64,000 nucleotides of DNA from Actinomycetota bacterium (GTDB lineage: Bacteria > Actinomycetota > Acidimicrobiia > Acidimicrobiales > AC-14): contig VAWU01000017.1 in NCBI GenBank assembly GCA_005888325.1, positions 125,676-189,675 on the forward strand, given 5' to 3'. Numbering within the stretch: position 1 is the first letter of the stretch; every line of letters begins with the position of its first letter. Below, piece after piece: positions 1-8,873 of the stretch. The notes beneath the pieces were generated by a model, which had not been told where the DNA came from, searched no databases, and was given only the letters and a program-made list of their open reading frames with translations. The position numbers were made by a program, and so were the translations under genes.

Positions 1-139
1 CCAAGGATCGCTCCAGGGACATTGCGGGCATGACGTCGGTTCCCAAATCCCCGGACGACAAACCCCCGGGCAACGCGACTCGACCGGGCTCCTGACGGGC
101 CTTCGCTTGGAACGAGCCGCGGTGGGTAAATTGATCGTC

Positions 140-1102
140 ATGTCCCGATCGCAGCCCCTTCGAGAATGCTGCGGTCACATCGTCAACTTCTACGACGACG
201 AGGCCGATCTGGTCCGCGACGTGGGTGGGTTCCTGACCGACGAGCTCGATGACGACGAGGTCCTCGTCGTGCTGGCAACGCAAGCCCATCGCGACGCCAT
301 CGATGCGGTGCTCGCCCGGCGTCTCACCGATGGCGCATGCGGCCCCGCGCGCTACGTCTGCCTCGATGCCGGCGAGGTGCTGTCGAGCTTCATGATCGAC
401 GGCGCACCCGACCGCGGCCGGTTCATGGCGGTGGTCGGAGGGCTCATCGCCGAAGCGGTCGACAGATGTAGGCCCGTGCGGGCCTTCGGAGAGATGGTCG
501 CGTTGCTTTGGCAGCAAGGAAATGTGACGGGCGCAATCGAGCTGGAGGCGCTCTGGAACGAGCTCGCGCGGGACTACCGGTTCGCGCTCTACTGCGCCTA
601 TCCCATGTCGGCGGTGGCGGGCAACGACGACCTGACCGCAGCCCGCAGGGTCTGCGACGAGCATTCGGGTGTCGTCGCGCCCAGCAGCTACGCGTCTGGA
701 GCGGCCACCGGTCTCGCGATGGAGGCGATCGCCGAGCGCTCCCAGCTCTTCCTGGCCGTTCCGCTCGCAGCTCGAGCCGTCCGGCGCCTCGTCGGTCAGA
801 CGCTCACCGCGTGGGATCAGGACGAGTTGGTCGACGATGCCACGGCGGTCGTCTCCGAGCTCGCGAGCAACGCGCTCCTCCATGCGAGCTGTCCCTTCCG
901 GGTCTCGGTTCGCCGTTCCGACGCGGCCGTCAAGATCGAGGTCCACGATCTCAGTCCTGCGCTGCCGACGCGACGCGACGTCGCGCCGGACGCGCTCGGC
1001 GGACGAGGGGTCGCGCTCGTGGCCGGGCTCTCGACGAGCTGGGGGACCGAGCTCGTACCCGACGGCAAGATTGTCTGGGCAGAGCTTGCGCGGTCCCACT
1101 AG
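140..1102 (+). CDS. MEDS-domain sensor with HATPase (anti-sigma-like) domain
   Basis: About 320 residues in two parts. Residues ~10-175 resemble the MEDS/DcmR sensory domain, which has an ATPase-like P-loop-derived fold (near the N-terminus, HIVNFYDDEADLV). Residues ~200-320 form a GHKL/HATPase_c domain of the RsbW or phosphatase-associated kind, with the N-box ELASNALLHA near residue 240 and the glycine box GGRGVALV near residue 287. No histidine-kinase dimerisation helix is seen, so a serine kinase or anti-sigma-factor role is likely. I chose ATG 140; a TTG at 107 is in frame but has no better ribosome site. The PP2C phosphatase gene follows about 100 bases on, same strand, which fits a partner-switching module. 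The domain calls are from motif recognition; the target sigma factor or antagonist is unknown. Confidence 0.75.
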   Translation: MSRSQPLRECCGHIVNFYDDEADLVRDVGGFLTDELDDDEVLVVLATQAHRDAIDAVLARRLTDGACGPARYVCLDAGEVLSSFMIDGAPDRGRFMAVVGGLIAEAVDRCRPVRAFGEMVALLWQQGNVTGAIELEALWNELARDYRFALYCAYPMSAVAGNDDLTAARRVCDEHSGVVAPSSYASGAATGLAMEAIAERSQLFLAVPLAARAVRRLVGQTLTAWDQDELVDDATAVVSELASNALLHASCPFRVSVRRSDAAVKIEVHDLSPALPTRRDVAPDALGGRGVALVAGLSTSWGTELVPDGKIVWAELARSH

Positions 1103-1205
1103 TCGGGATGCCGGGCCAGGCAGCGACGACGATCGCCGCCGTTCGTTGGCTACGAACGGCGGTGCCGCCGGGCAGTCGGGCCTGACCCCGCCACGAGGCT
1201 CTCCG

Positions 1206-3347
1206 ATGACGTCGGGAATCGACCCGCTGGCGCTGGCGGCCTTCAGGCGAACCGAGTGGGTGCTCGACGCCCTTCCCCGCGCGATCGTCGTCACCGACGT
1301 CGACGGAGTGATCGTCGGTTGGAACCGCGTCTCGGAGGCGCTCTACGGCTGGGCGGCAGACGAGGTGATCGGCGCCCGGATCTCTGACGTCGTCGAGCTC
1401 GCCACCCAGCCTGAGCCCCGAAGCGAGGTGCTCCGCGCGGTCGTCGGTGGCCAGACGTGGACGGGCGACTTCAGCGTGCTGCGCCGTGATGGAACGCCGT
1501 TTCGGGTGTTCGCCGTCGTGACCCCTCTGCGGAGTGAGGACGGGACGATCGTGGGGACCGTCTCGGCCGCGGACGACGTGACCGACCAGCGGCTGGCCGA
1601 GCAGCAGGCGGCTGATCTGTCCCAGCACCTCCAGCTGGCGCTCGATGCCGGTGATCTGGGGACGTGGCGATGGGACATCGCAACGGGCGCGGTCACGTGG
1701 GACGAGCGGTTGGAGCGACTGTTCGGACTGGAGCCGGGCACGTTCGACGGCAGCTTCGACACCTATCTGTCGCTGTTGCACCCGGAGGATCGCGACGACG
1801 TGCTGCGAGTGGTCAGGAGGGCGGTCGAGTCCAAGTCGAGCTACCAGGTCGACCATCGCGTCGTCTGGCCGGACGGGTCCGTGCACTGGCTCCAGGGTCG
1901 GGGCAGCGTCACGCTCGACGGCGCCGGGCTGGTGACCGGCACGATCGGATGCACGGGCGACATCACCGCCACGAAGGCGGCGGAGGCCGAGGCCCGGCGA
2001 CTGGCCACCGAAGCCCGCGAATCGGCGGAGCGTGAGCTTCGACAGCGAGAACGTCTCGAGTTCCTGGCCGGGCTCACCGATGCGTCGACCGGCGCGACGG
2101 ATCACCGCGAGTTCATGCGGTCGGTGACCGCGGCGGCCGTCCCGCGGCTCGGCGACTGGTGCTCATTGCACTTCCTGCCCGATGCCGGTGCTGAAGTCGA
2201 GCTCGAGGTCGCGCATTCAGATCCCGCCAAGGTCGAGTGGGCCAAAGAGCTCTCCGAGCGATATCCCTTCGATCCGACGGGGGAGGCGGGCGTCCCCGCC
2301 GTCATCCGAACGGGAAGGGTCGAGTACGTTCCCGACGTCGACCAACGCGTGATCGATCAGGCGCTCGAGCGGTCGACGATCGACCGCGGCGAAGCGCAGA
2401 AGATCATCGACGCGCTTCGTCTGACGAGCGTGATCACGGTCCCGCTGACGACCAAGCGAGGTGTCATCGGCGCGATGCAGTTCGTGAGTGCCGAGTCGGG
2501 TCGCCATTACGACTTGCAGGACGTCGCGCTGGCACGGGCTGCGGCCGGTCGCATCGCGGAAGCCCTCGAGAACATCTGGATCACTGATGAGCACCGCTTC
2601 ATCTCGGCCACGCTGCAAGCTGCGCTCCTCCCACCCAGCGTGCCGTCGGTCCCGGGGGTCGATGTCGCCGTGCGGTACTGGCCCGCGGGCGAAGCCGCCT
2701 TGGTCGGGGGTGACTTCTACGATCTGTTCGCGCTGACCGACAATCGGTGGGCGATCGTGATCGGCGATGTCTGTGGTACCGGCGCCAACGCCGCCGCCGT
2801 GACCGGCATCGTGCGTCACACCGTTCGCGCCGCGGCACGCCACAGCCAGGGTCACGCGGCCGTGCTCGATTGGATCAACGAGGCGATCCTGCACTCGGGC
2901 CGTGACCTTTTCTGCACGACCTGCTACGCCACCCTCGAGCCCGTCGCGGACGGTCGACACCGACTGATCAGCAGCTCGGGAGGTCATCCGCTGCCCGTCG
3001 TCGTCCGGGCAGGGGGCGAGGCCGCGACGCTCGGCGAACCAGGGACCCTCCTGGGCGCGTTCGACGACCATTCGACCACGACCGCAGAGACCGTCATCGG
3101 CCCGAATGACGTCGTCGTGTTCTACACCGACGGCATCGCGGACCTGCCGCCACCGCACGGACTCGACCTCGAGGACGTCATCGCCCTGATCACCGATGCT
3201 GCAGCATCGGGTACGGCGAGCGACATCGCCGAGGCCATCTACAGCTCGGTCATCGATCGGCTTCCCCAGACGCGTCGCCAAGACGACATCGCGCTGGTCG
3301 TTCTGCGCATCGACGAGCCGACTGGGGAGCGCCGTGACCGCGTATGA
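1206..3347 (+). CDS. PAS-PAS-GAF-PP2C (SpoIIE-type) serine phosphatase
   Basis: 713 residues from ATG 1206. Two PAS domains lie at ~15-125 and ~145-250 (second of the PAS_3 kind, with the HRVVWPDGSVHWLQGRG pattern), a GAF domain at ~285-455 and a PP2C/SpoIIE phosphatase domain at ~480-705. Metal-binding acidic residues are visible in GGDFYDLF (~500), GDVCGTGAN (~520), YTDGIAD (~640) and RQDDIALVV near the end. Such proteins dephosphorylate STAS anti-anti-sigma factors and so release sigma factors in response to signals sensed by PAS/GAF. No transmembrane segment is seen, so a cytoplasmic location is expected. It sits directly downstream of an HATPase protein. The next gene overlaps its end by 14 bases. 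Confidence 0.88.
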   Translation: MTSGIDPLALAAFRRTEWVLDALPRAIVVTDVDGVIVGWNRVSEALYGWAADEVIGARISDVVELATQPEPRSEVLRAVVGGQTWTGDFSVLRRDGTPFRVFAVVTPLRSEDGTIVGTVSAADDVTDQRLAEQQAADLSQHLQLALDAGDLGTWRWDIATGAVTWDERLERLFGLEPGTFDGSFDTYLSLLHPEDRDDVLRVVRRAVESKSSYQVDHRVVWPDGSVHWLQGRGSVTLDGAGLVTGTIGCTGDITATKAAEAEARRLATEARESAERELRQRERLEFLAGLTDASTGATDHREFMRSVTAAAVPRLGDWCSLHFLPDAGAEVELEVAHSDPAKVEWAKELSERYPFDPTGEAGVPAVIRTGRVEYVPDVDQRVIDQALERSTIDRGEAQKIIDALRLTSVITVPLTTKRGVIGAMQFVSAESGRHYDLQDVALARAAAGRIAEALENIWITDEHRFISATLQAALLPPSVPSVPGVDVAVRYWPAGEAALVGGDFYDLFALTDNRWAIVIGDVCGTGANAAAVTGIVRHTVRAAARHSQGHAAVLDWINEAILHSGRDLFCTTCYATLEPVADGRHRLISSSGGHPLPVVVRAGGEAATLGEPGTLLGAFDDHSTTTAETVIGPNDVVVFYTDGIADLPPPHGLDLEDVIALITDAAASGTASDIAEAIYSSVIDRLPQTRRQDDIALVVLRIDEPTGERRDRV

Positions 3348-4833
3348 CGTCATCGTCGTTGGCGCCGGCTCGGCGGGCGCGGTGGTCGCAGCGGGATTGT
3401 CGGAGGATCCGAACACCTCGGTGCTGTTGCTCGAAGCCGGGCCGGATCACCGCACCGCCGATGCTCCGACCGGCCTGCGCGCGAGCAACTTCTTCAACGC
3501 GATGATGGAGCCGGGGCGTATCTGGCCGAACCTCGTCGCGACGCGTGTCGCGGGGCAGCCCGCGGCGGTGTACGTACGGGGGCGGGGCGCGGGCGGGTCG
3601 TCCTCGATCAACGCGATGGGCGCCATCCGCGGCACGGTCGACGACTACGAGCGCTGGGCCCACGAGCTCGGCTGTCCGGGTTGGGGATGGCCCGAGATGC
3701 TCGCGGCCTTCCTGCGCGTCGAGGACGACCTCGACTACGGCGGCGACGGGTTGCACGGCAAGGGTGGCCCGATCCCCCTGTCGCGGCTGCCGTTCGACGA
3801 GCTGCCGCCGCTCGACCGGGCGCTGCGGACGGCATTGGGCGATCGCGGCTACCCGGTGTGCGACGACTACCACGCGGTCGACGCCACCGGGGTCAGTCGC
3901 GCTGCGCTGACCTTGCGCGACGGCCGGCGCGTCTCGACGAACGACGCCTACCTCGAGCCCGCACGGGCGCGCGCGAACCTCGAAGTACGCGGCGACGTGC
4001 TCGTCGACCGGGTGCTGCTCGACGGGCGGCACGCGACCGGAGTTCGAACAGCCACGGGCGAGGAGATCGCCGGGCGTGACGTGATCGTCAGCGCGGGTGC
4101 GATTCACTCGCCCGCGATCCTCTTGCGATCGGGCGTCGGGCTCGACGACGGCCTACCCGTTGGCGCAAACCTGAAGGACCACGCCGCGACCGCGGGCTTC
4201 GAGATCGCGCTGACGCCCGCGGGACGGATGCGGTCGGCGAACGCCCCGGTGTTCAGCTCGATGCTGCGGTACACGTCCGGCCTCGCCGAGGCCGGCCCCA
4301 ACGACATGCAGATGATCTGGTTCGACGCCGTCGGCCCGACCGAGGAGGGGCTTGCCGGTGGTCGGCTGACGGGCGCGGTCATGCGTGTGTTCTCGCGGGG
4401 TGACGTGCGGCTGCGGTCCGCAGACCCGCGGACGGATCCTATCGTCGAGTTCCACATGCTGTCGGACGCCCGCGACCGCACGCGGCTCCGTGACTGCGTC
4501 CGGCGCATGGTGGACATCGTCCGCCATCCAGCCGTCGCGTCGATCAGCGACGGTGTCCTCGCGCTCACGACACCCGTCGACGACCTCGACTCCGATGATG
4601 CGATCGACGACTGGCTCGCCGCGACCGCGAACGACTACGTCCACGCGGTCGGGACCTGTCGGATGGGCACGCCGGGCGACGCGGCTGCGGTGGTGGACAC
4701 CCACTGCCGGGTCATCGGCTACGAGCATCTCCTGGTCTGTGACGCATCGGTCATGCCCGACCTGCCCAAGGCGAACACCCACCTCACGACGGTCGCGATC
4801 GCGCAGCGGCTGGTCGAGAAGATCGCCGGGTGA
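3334..4833 (+). CDS. GMC-family FAD-dependent oxidoreductase (choline dehydrogenase-like)
   Basis: 499 residues. The FAD-binding Rossmann motif VGAGSAGAVVA begins at residue 8; the two GMC signatures are visible as GRGAGGSSSINAMG (~85) and GAIHSPAILLRSGVG (~255). The C-terminal domain has the catalytic histidine region HAVGTCRMG (~436) and the family ending NTHLTTVAIAQRL. Length and motifs match bacterial GMC alcohol/choline dehydrogenases. The start GTG 3334 lies 14 bases inside the end of the phosphatase gene and follows a GGGGAG ribosome site, so the two genes are probably translationally coupled. The substrate cannot be read from the sequence. Mycofactocin-linked GMC enzymes are a related option but no mycofactocin gene is in view. 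Confidence 0.87.
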   Translation: MTAYDVIVVGAGSAGAVVAAGLSEDPNTSVLLLEAGPDHRTADAPTGLRASNFFNAMMEPGRIWPNLVATRVAGQPAAVYVRGRGAGGSSSINAMGAIRGTVDDYERWAHELGCPGWGWPEMLAAFLRVEDDLDYGGDGLHGKGGPIPLSRLPFDELPPLDRALRTALGDRGYPVCDDYHAVDATGVSRAALTLRDGRRVSTNDAYLEPARARANLEVRGDVLVDRVLLDGRHATGVRTATGEEIAGRDVIVSAGAIHSPAILLRSGVGLDDGLPVGANLKDHAATAGFEIALTPAGRMRSANAPVFSSMLRYTSGLAEAGPNDMQMIWFDAVGPTEEGLAGGRLTGAVMRVFSRGDVRLRSADPRTDPIVEFHMLSDARDRTRLRDCVRRMVDIVRHPAVASISDGVLALTTPVDDLDSDDAIDDWLAATANDYVHAVGTCRMGTPGDAAAVVDTHCRVIGYEHLLVCDASVMPDLPKANTHLTTVAIAQRLVEKIAG

Positions 4834-4851
4834 GCTCGAGCTCGGCGACGG

Positions 4852-5016
4852 TCAGACAGGTTCGCCGAAGGCCTCGCAGTCGGGGTTCTCGCAGACGAAG
4901 CGCGAATCGATCACGTTGGCCGTCTCGGCTGGGAGCGCGGTGACACCGCACACCGCACAGATCGGTGCCCGCTCGACCTCGGCGTCATCCCACTCGCTCA
5001 CGGCCGAGATCATCAT
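4852..5016 (-). CDS. small zinc-ribbon protein (54 aa)
   Basis: A 54-residue open frame on the minus strand begins with tandem ATG codons at 5016 and ends with TGA at 4852. It encodes two cysteine pairs, CAVC at residues 20-23 and CENPDC at 42-47, spaced as in a short zinc ribbon or rubredoxin-like knuckle, with an acidic N-terminus (SEWDDAEVE). The frame is too short for usual length cut-offs, but its codon use is GC3-rich and the Cys pattern is not expected by chance. It lies convergent to the GMC oxidoreductase, 19 bases from its stop. A clear Shine-Dalgarno site is not visible. It may bind zinc or act as a redox or partner-binding domain; the function is unknown. Confidence 0.5.
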   Translation of the reverse strand: MMISAVSEWDDAEVERAPICAVCGVTALPAETANVIDSRFVCENPDCEAFGEPV

Positions 5017-5088
5017 CGTCCAGAGGCATGGAACACAGGTGGAAGGAGGGGCACCGGCTCGGCACCGGCGCCCCTCGTTCCTCAGTGC

Positions 5089-5781
5089 CTACGGATTGCA
5101 GCCGCTCGGCTGGCTGGAATCGGGATCCGAGCACAGCGGGCCCAGGCCCGTCCCGGCGTCCGGACGGCTGATGAACGCGACGGGCCCCGCGTGGTGCTCG
5201 CCGTTGAACGGGGTGAACATGCCCGGCGGGAATCCGCACGGCACCGCGTCGGCCGGGTCGTTGAACCAGAAGCCGACGTGGAACGTGTTCGTCGGCGCCA
5301 GGCTCACGTCGGGATCGAAGCCGAAGATCTGATCGAGCAGGATCGTGTGGATGGTCACCCTGCCCGCATCGTGATCTGAGCTCCCCCTGCCCACCTCGAC
5401 GTCGGACTGGTACCAGGCCAGACCGAACGAGCCTCTGAAGTTGGGATCAGGGTCGCCGTTGGCGAGCTGATTGCTGTGCTGCACCGTGAACAGGTCGAAC
5501 TTCAGGCCGGGCTTCAGGCCGTCGAACGTGAGGGTCAGCTCGTCGTTCAGGTTCTCGCGCTCGACCTTGACGTGCGCGGTCGGAGTGTCGTGCCCGTTGG
5601 CGATGCAGGGCAGCAGCAGCTTGCTCGGGAACAGGTCGAACTTGATCTGGTCGCGCTTGGAGCTCGCGGCGTCGGAAGGGACGACCCGATACCCGACGCC
5701 GACGAGAACGGCGATCAACAGGGCCGTGTAGAGGATTCGGGTCTTGGTGGGCCGGAACAGCGTGCGTGTGGCTGCGGTCAT
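5089..5781 (-). CDS. exported or membrane-anchored protein of unknown function
   Basis: 230 residues. A positively charged start (MTAATRTLFRPTKTRIL) is followed by a hydrophobic stretch at ~16-34 that is a signal anchor or uncleaved signal peptide. The rest is soluble, rich in Asp/Gly/Pro, with alternating strand-like segments (HVKVERENLNDELTLTFDGL) suggesting a beta-sandwich, and with Cys only near residue 60 and in the last third (VPCGF, LCSD, SGCNP). The start ATG 5781 is fixed by a strong AGGAG ribosome site about 10 bases upstream. The gene upstream on the same strand also encodes a small membrane protein. I recognise no family; a secreted structural or binding protein is the most that can be said. 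Confidence 0.7.
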   Translation of the reverse strand: MTAATRTLFRPTKTRILYTALLIAVLVGVGYRVVPSDAASSKRDQIKFDLFPSKLLLPCIANGHDTPTAHVKVERENLNDELTLTFDGLKPGLKFDLFTVQHSNQLANGDPDPNFRGSFGLAWYQSDVEVGRGSSDHDAGRVTIHTILLDQIFGFDPDVSLAPTNTFHVGFWFNDPADAVPCGFPPGMFTPFNGEHHAGPVAFISRPDAGTGLGPLCSDPDSSQPSGCNP

Positions 5782-5894
5782 GGGGCTGTTGCTCCTTTTG
5801 CGATTCGAGGCGGCGACGCGGCGTCGCGCGCGTGAGAGAACGTCGGCTCCTGCTCGACGATCGGGCTCCGTTTCGAGGAGACCGATCGGAGCAG

Positions 5895-6299
5895 CTAACG
5901 GGAGATCGAGGCGTTCGCGTCGGGTGGCGCGCGGGCCGCAGTCGCCGCCCACCACGCAGAGGCGATCGGCTCGAGTGCAACCGGTGGCGTCGCGATCCTC
6001 CGCCACTCCACCCGTGGCGATGCCACCGTGACGGGGAGCACCGCGTCGGACGAGGCGTCGTCGACGCTGTCCGCGGTTGCGTCGAGGTCGTCGCGAAGCG
6101 CGGATCGGGTGACGAGCGCGTCGGCGCGACGACCCGACTCGAGCATCGCGGCGCGCGGCTGCGGCGCCGTCGATCGCCACCGCAGTGTCTGCGCGTCAGT
6201 CAGGAGCCCGACGACGAGCAGGACGGGGAGAGCAGCCGCGACTGCGACCCCGACGTGCGCCCGCGGACGAGCACCGCGTGTGGCGCCCAGCGAGCCCAT
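5895..6299 (-). CDS. small single-pass membrane protein, unknown
   Basis: 134 residues. After a basic N-terminus with several arginines there is one hydrophobic segment at ~16-34 (VGVAVAAALPVLLVVGLLT), then a soluble Ala/Arg/Asp-rich tail. ATG 6299 follows a GGAGGGG ribosome site with about 7 bases of spacing, which is the best argument that this frame is real. It reads toward the exported-protein gene 113 bases downstream on the same strand, so the two may be co-transcribed. No family is recognised. The tail has low complexity and could be partly disordered. The plus-strand frames across this stretch lack a ribosome site and are less convincing. Confidence 0.5.
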   Translation of the reverse strand: MGSLGATRGARPRAHVGVAVAAALPVLLVVGLLTDAQTLRWRSTAPQPRAAMLESGRRADALVTRSALRDDLDATADSVDDASSDAVLPVTVASPRVEWRRIATPPVALEPIASAWWAATAARAPPDANASISR

Positions 6300-6455
6300 C
6301 GCTGCTCCCCTCCGGCCTCCCGCGGGAGAGACCCCACCACTGCCTCAGAGCAGCCGAAGCTTCGCAGATCCCGGGGCGAGTGGGAAGGGGAGGTCGACTG
6401 CGCGACGCTGGAGTGGCGCCGGAATCGTCGCGGTTCCCACGGGGTTGGGAGATGC

Positions 6456-6824
6456 ATGGCACAGGGGCACAAGATCACGATCACGCCGACCCGGCTCCAC
6501 GTCGAGGTCACCGTCGACGGAGAGAAGTTGGCGGCGTCCGACCGTCCCGTCCTGCTCGACGAGACGGGGTTGCCCACCCGCTACTACCTGCCGCGTGAAG
6601 ACGTGCGGACCGAGCTGCTCCGCGCCACGAGCCACGAGTCGACCTGCCCGTTCAAGGGCCAGGCGTCGTACTGGTCGGTCGAGGTCGGTGGCGCGGTTCA
6701 CGACGATCTCGTATGGAGCTACGAGAGCCCGATCCCGGAGGCGGAGGGGATCACGGGCCTCATGTGCTTCTACAACGAGCGCGTCGAGCTCACCGTCGAC
6801 GGGAAGGATTGGACAACCGCATGA
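6456..6824 (+). CDS. DUF427 family protein
   Basis: 122 residues from ATG 6456. The pattern of the DUF427 family is clear: an N-terminal HVEVTVDGEKLAASDRPVLLDE segment, LPTRYYLPREDV, then TCPFKGQASYWSV and the closing CFYNERVELTVDG. The family has a small beta-rich fold often fused in tandem in Actinobacteria; its biochemical role is not established. It is cytoplasmic by sequence, with no signal or membrane segment. The stop codon overlaps the start of the glyoxalase-type gene (ATGA), so the two are a two-gene operon, perhaps handling a small reactive metabolite. That last point is inference from the neighbour only. Confidence 0.88.
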   Translation: MAQGHKITITPTRLHVEVTVDGEKLAASDRPVLLDETGLPTRYYLPREDVRTELLRATSHESTCPFKGQASYWSVEVGGAVHDDLVWSYESPIPEAEGITGLMCFYNERVELTVDGKDWTTA

Positions 6825-7216
6825 GCGTGCAGCTCAACCACACCATCGTGTGGTGCCGCGACCAGGAGACCTCGGCGACGTTCCTCGCGGAGATCCTCGG
6901 TCTGCCGAGACCCACCCGGTTCGGGCCCTTCCTCGTGGTCGAGGCCAGCAACGGCGTCTCGCTCGATTACCACGAGACCGACGCGGAGATCGCTTCTCAG
7001 CACTACGCGTTCCTCATCGGCGACGACGACTTCGATGCGGTCTTCGGCCGCATCTGTGAGCGGCGGCTGGACTACTGGGCCGACCCCGGCCGGACGCGGC
7101 ACGGCGAGATCAACCGCAACGACGGGGGTCGCGGGCTCTACTTCGGCGACCCCGACGGTCATCTCCTCGAAGTGATCACCCGACCGTACGGCAGCGGCGG
7201 TTCGGGAGCCGGTTGA
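6821..7216 (+). CDS. glyoxalase/bleomycin-resistance (VOC) family protein
   Basis: 131 residues with the beta-alpha-beta-beta-beta VOC fold in two halves. Candidate metal ligands are His7 (LNHTIVW), His61 (SQHYAFL) and Glu117 in the closing DPDGHLLEVIT motif, which is characteristic of the family. Two half-motifs, one His near the start of each half and one Glu, suggest a metal-dependent member. ATG 6821 overlaps the DUF427 stop. The substrate is not evident; VOC proteins include glyoxalases, extradiol dioxygenases, epimerases and antibiotic-binding proteins. The gly/ser-rich tail (GSGGSGAG) is likely disordered. Confidence 0.87.
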   Translation: MSVQLNHTIVWCRDQETSATFLAEILGLPRPTRFGPFLVVEASNGVSLDYHETDAEIASQHYAFLIGDDDFDAVFGRICERRLDYWADPGRTRHGEINRNDGGRGLYFGDPDGHLLEVITRPYGSGGSGAG

Positions 7217-7252
7217 CGGGATGGCGAGAATGAGCAAGGCGGTCCGGGTCGG

Positions 7253-7270
7253 GGAGGGAACCCCCCCTCC
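7253..7270. terminator. possible GC-rich hairpin after the glyoxalase gene
   Basis: A GGAGGG arm is followed by AACCCC and a complementary CCCTCC arm in the 214-base gap between two convergent genes. No T-run follows on either strand, so a classic intrinsic terminator is not supported. The gap otherwise shows nothing recognisable. Confidence 0.25.
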
Positions 7271-7430
7271 TCAACCCACCGGCCCGGGCCGCCAGCCATT
7301 CCACAGGTCCCCACCTCCCCCCGGTTCCCGGCGTGAGGACTGCACCACTCGTGCTACCGGCAAGCACGCACCGGGACAATGGGTCGGATGACTCATTTCC
7401 CGTTCAGGATCGGGCCTCGCGGCACCGGTG

Positions 7431-8285
7431 TCATCGCAGCGACCGCGCGATCGCCAGCATGCGGGCGAGCGGCAACGATCCTTCGATGCGGATCGTCTGG
7501 GTCCCGCGCGGGAAGATGAGGGCCCTCCCCACCAGCCGCCCGTTCAGGAGCTGTTGGGCTCCGGTGGGGTCGTCGTAGTACAGGAAGTGCTCGCCGCCCG
7601 ACAAGAACACCCCCTGGTCCGAGCCGATCATCACCAGCTGCGCACGCGTGTTGGTGGTGAGGTGCTTGTGCACCACCTGCTGACCGTCGCCGATGAACTC
7701 CTGGATCAACAGCCCGACGTTGGTCGCGCCGACCTTGGTGGGCGCGCTGTTTGTAGTCCCGGTGTTCGTGGGCCCGGTGTTCCTCGGCGCCGCGCCCGGC
7801 AACCCGGGTCGCGCCCGATAGACGAGCGAGACCTGGCCACCGCCGACGCCTGCGAACCAGACCTCGTCCGGTTGCTCGAAGCCGGGCACGGTCGGCACGA
7901 CGACGGTCATCCGCGCCCGCGCGTCGGCCAGCGTGGTGCGCGAGCCGAGCTCGAGTGCTGCCGCCGTGACCGCGGGAAGGCGGCGGGTGCCCGGTGCGTG
8001 GACGCGGACCGCTCCGATGTCGAAGAAGCTCCGGACCGCAGCGCGGACCGGCGCGATCAGGGCGAGCATGGCGACGACGGTGACGGCCGCGACGACCAGG
8101 CGCGGTCGGGCCCGGCGCCCGAGCGATCGCTGCCAGGTGGGGCGCCGGGAAGGCTGCGAGGCGCTCGGCGTCAGCCGTTGCGTCACCGCCGCGGCGAGGT
8201 CGCGATCCTCGATGTGCGCGTCGATCTCGCGACCGAGCTCACGGAGCCGGCTCTCGAGGAGCGTGCGGGCATCACCGTCAGGCAC
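7431..8285 (-). CDS. membrane-anchored anti-sigma factor-like protein
   Basis: 284 residues. Residues 1-60 are cytoplasmic (charged, helical), a membrane helix lies at ~62-80, and the remainder is extracytoplasmic. The outer part has a TNxGxTN-like low-complexity stretch near residues 168-190 (NTGPTNTGTTNSAPT) and ends in a folded domain. The start overlaps the end of the ECF sigma gene by 8 bases, the usual sigma/anti-sigma coupling. I see no HxxxCxxC zinc anti-sigma motif, so it would be a non-ZAS type. The role is inferred from topology and neighbourhood: holding the sigma factor at the membrane until an envelope signal is sensed. Confidence 0.65.
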   Translation of the reverse strand: MPDGDARTLLESRLRELGREIDAHIEDRDLAAAVTQRLTPSASQPSRRPTWQRSLGRRARPRLVVAAVTVVAMLALIAPVRAAVRSFFDIGAVRVHAPGTRRLPAVTAAALELGSRTTLADARARMTVVVPTVPGFEQPDEVWFAGVGGGQVSLVYRARPGLPGAAPRNTGPTNTGTTNSAPTKVGATNVGLLIQEFIGDGQQVVHKHLTTNTRAQLVMIGSDQGVFLSGGEHFLYYDDPTGAQQLLNGRLVGRALIFPRGTQTIRIEGSLPLARMLAIARSLR

Positions 8286-8811
8286 GAGGCACCTCCCTCT
8301 CGACGTGTCGCTCCAGCCGGTCGAGGGCCCGGGAGAGGCGCGATTTCACGGTGCCACGCGCGATGCCGAGGACGCGGGCCGTCTCGTCCTCGGTGAGATC
8401 GAGGAGGTAACGGCACGCCACCACGTCGCGGTAGCGAACGGGGAGCGCGTCGACCGCCGCGCGCAACGCGCCGTTGCCCTCGCCGGTCAGCGCGACGTCC
8501 TCCGCCGAAGGTGCGAGCCCTGGAGCGACGCCGAGCTCGCACGTCGCCCGGCTCGCTCGCGACCAGCGACCGGCCGACCTGCGCTGGTTGCGCGCGACAT
8601 TGGCCACGATGGTGAGGAGCCAGGGGCGGAAGGGTGCGCCCGCCCGAAAGCGATGCAGGAAGCCGTACGCGCGCACGAACGCCTCCTGGGCCGCGTCGTC
8701 GGCCACGCCGGCGCCACCGATCGCGGCGGCGACGCGCCGGGCATCGCGTTGGTAGCGCCGTATCAGCTCGGCGTAGGCGTCGACGTCTCCCCGCTTCGCC
8801 CGATCGATCAG
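8278..8811 (-). CDS. ECF-type RNA polymerase sigma factor
   Basis: About 177 residues. Region 2 is visible as AELIRRYQRDARRVA, DDAAQEAFVRAY and the FRPWLLTIVANVARNQRR block; region 4 as ALPVRYRDVVACRYLLDLTEDETARVLGIARGT and the VKSRLSRALDRLERH recognition helix. These are standard for sigma-70 family group 4. The start is uncertain: between the ligase stop and the conserved LIDRAKRGD motif there is no ATG, GTG or TTG in frame. I place it at CTG 8811, which follows GGAGGA, or it could lie a few codons further upstream. The downstream membrane protein overlaps it and is its likely anti-sigma factor. Confidence 0.85.
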   Translation of the reverse strand: MIDRAKRGDVDAYAELIRRYQRDARRVAAAIGGAGVADDAAQEAFVRAYGFLHRFRAGAPFRPWLLTIVANVARNQRRSAGRWSRASRATCELGVAPGLAPSAEDVALTGEGNGALRAAVDALPVRYRDVVACRYLLDLTEDETARVLGIARGTVKSRLSRALDRLERHVEREVPRA

Positions 8812-8873
8812 CTCCGAGTCCTCCGTGGTCCTCCTCCCGGGAGCCCGCTCCCGCGCAGGCCCCGTCGTCCCGC

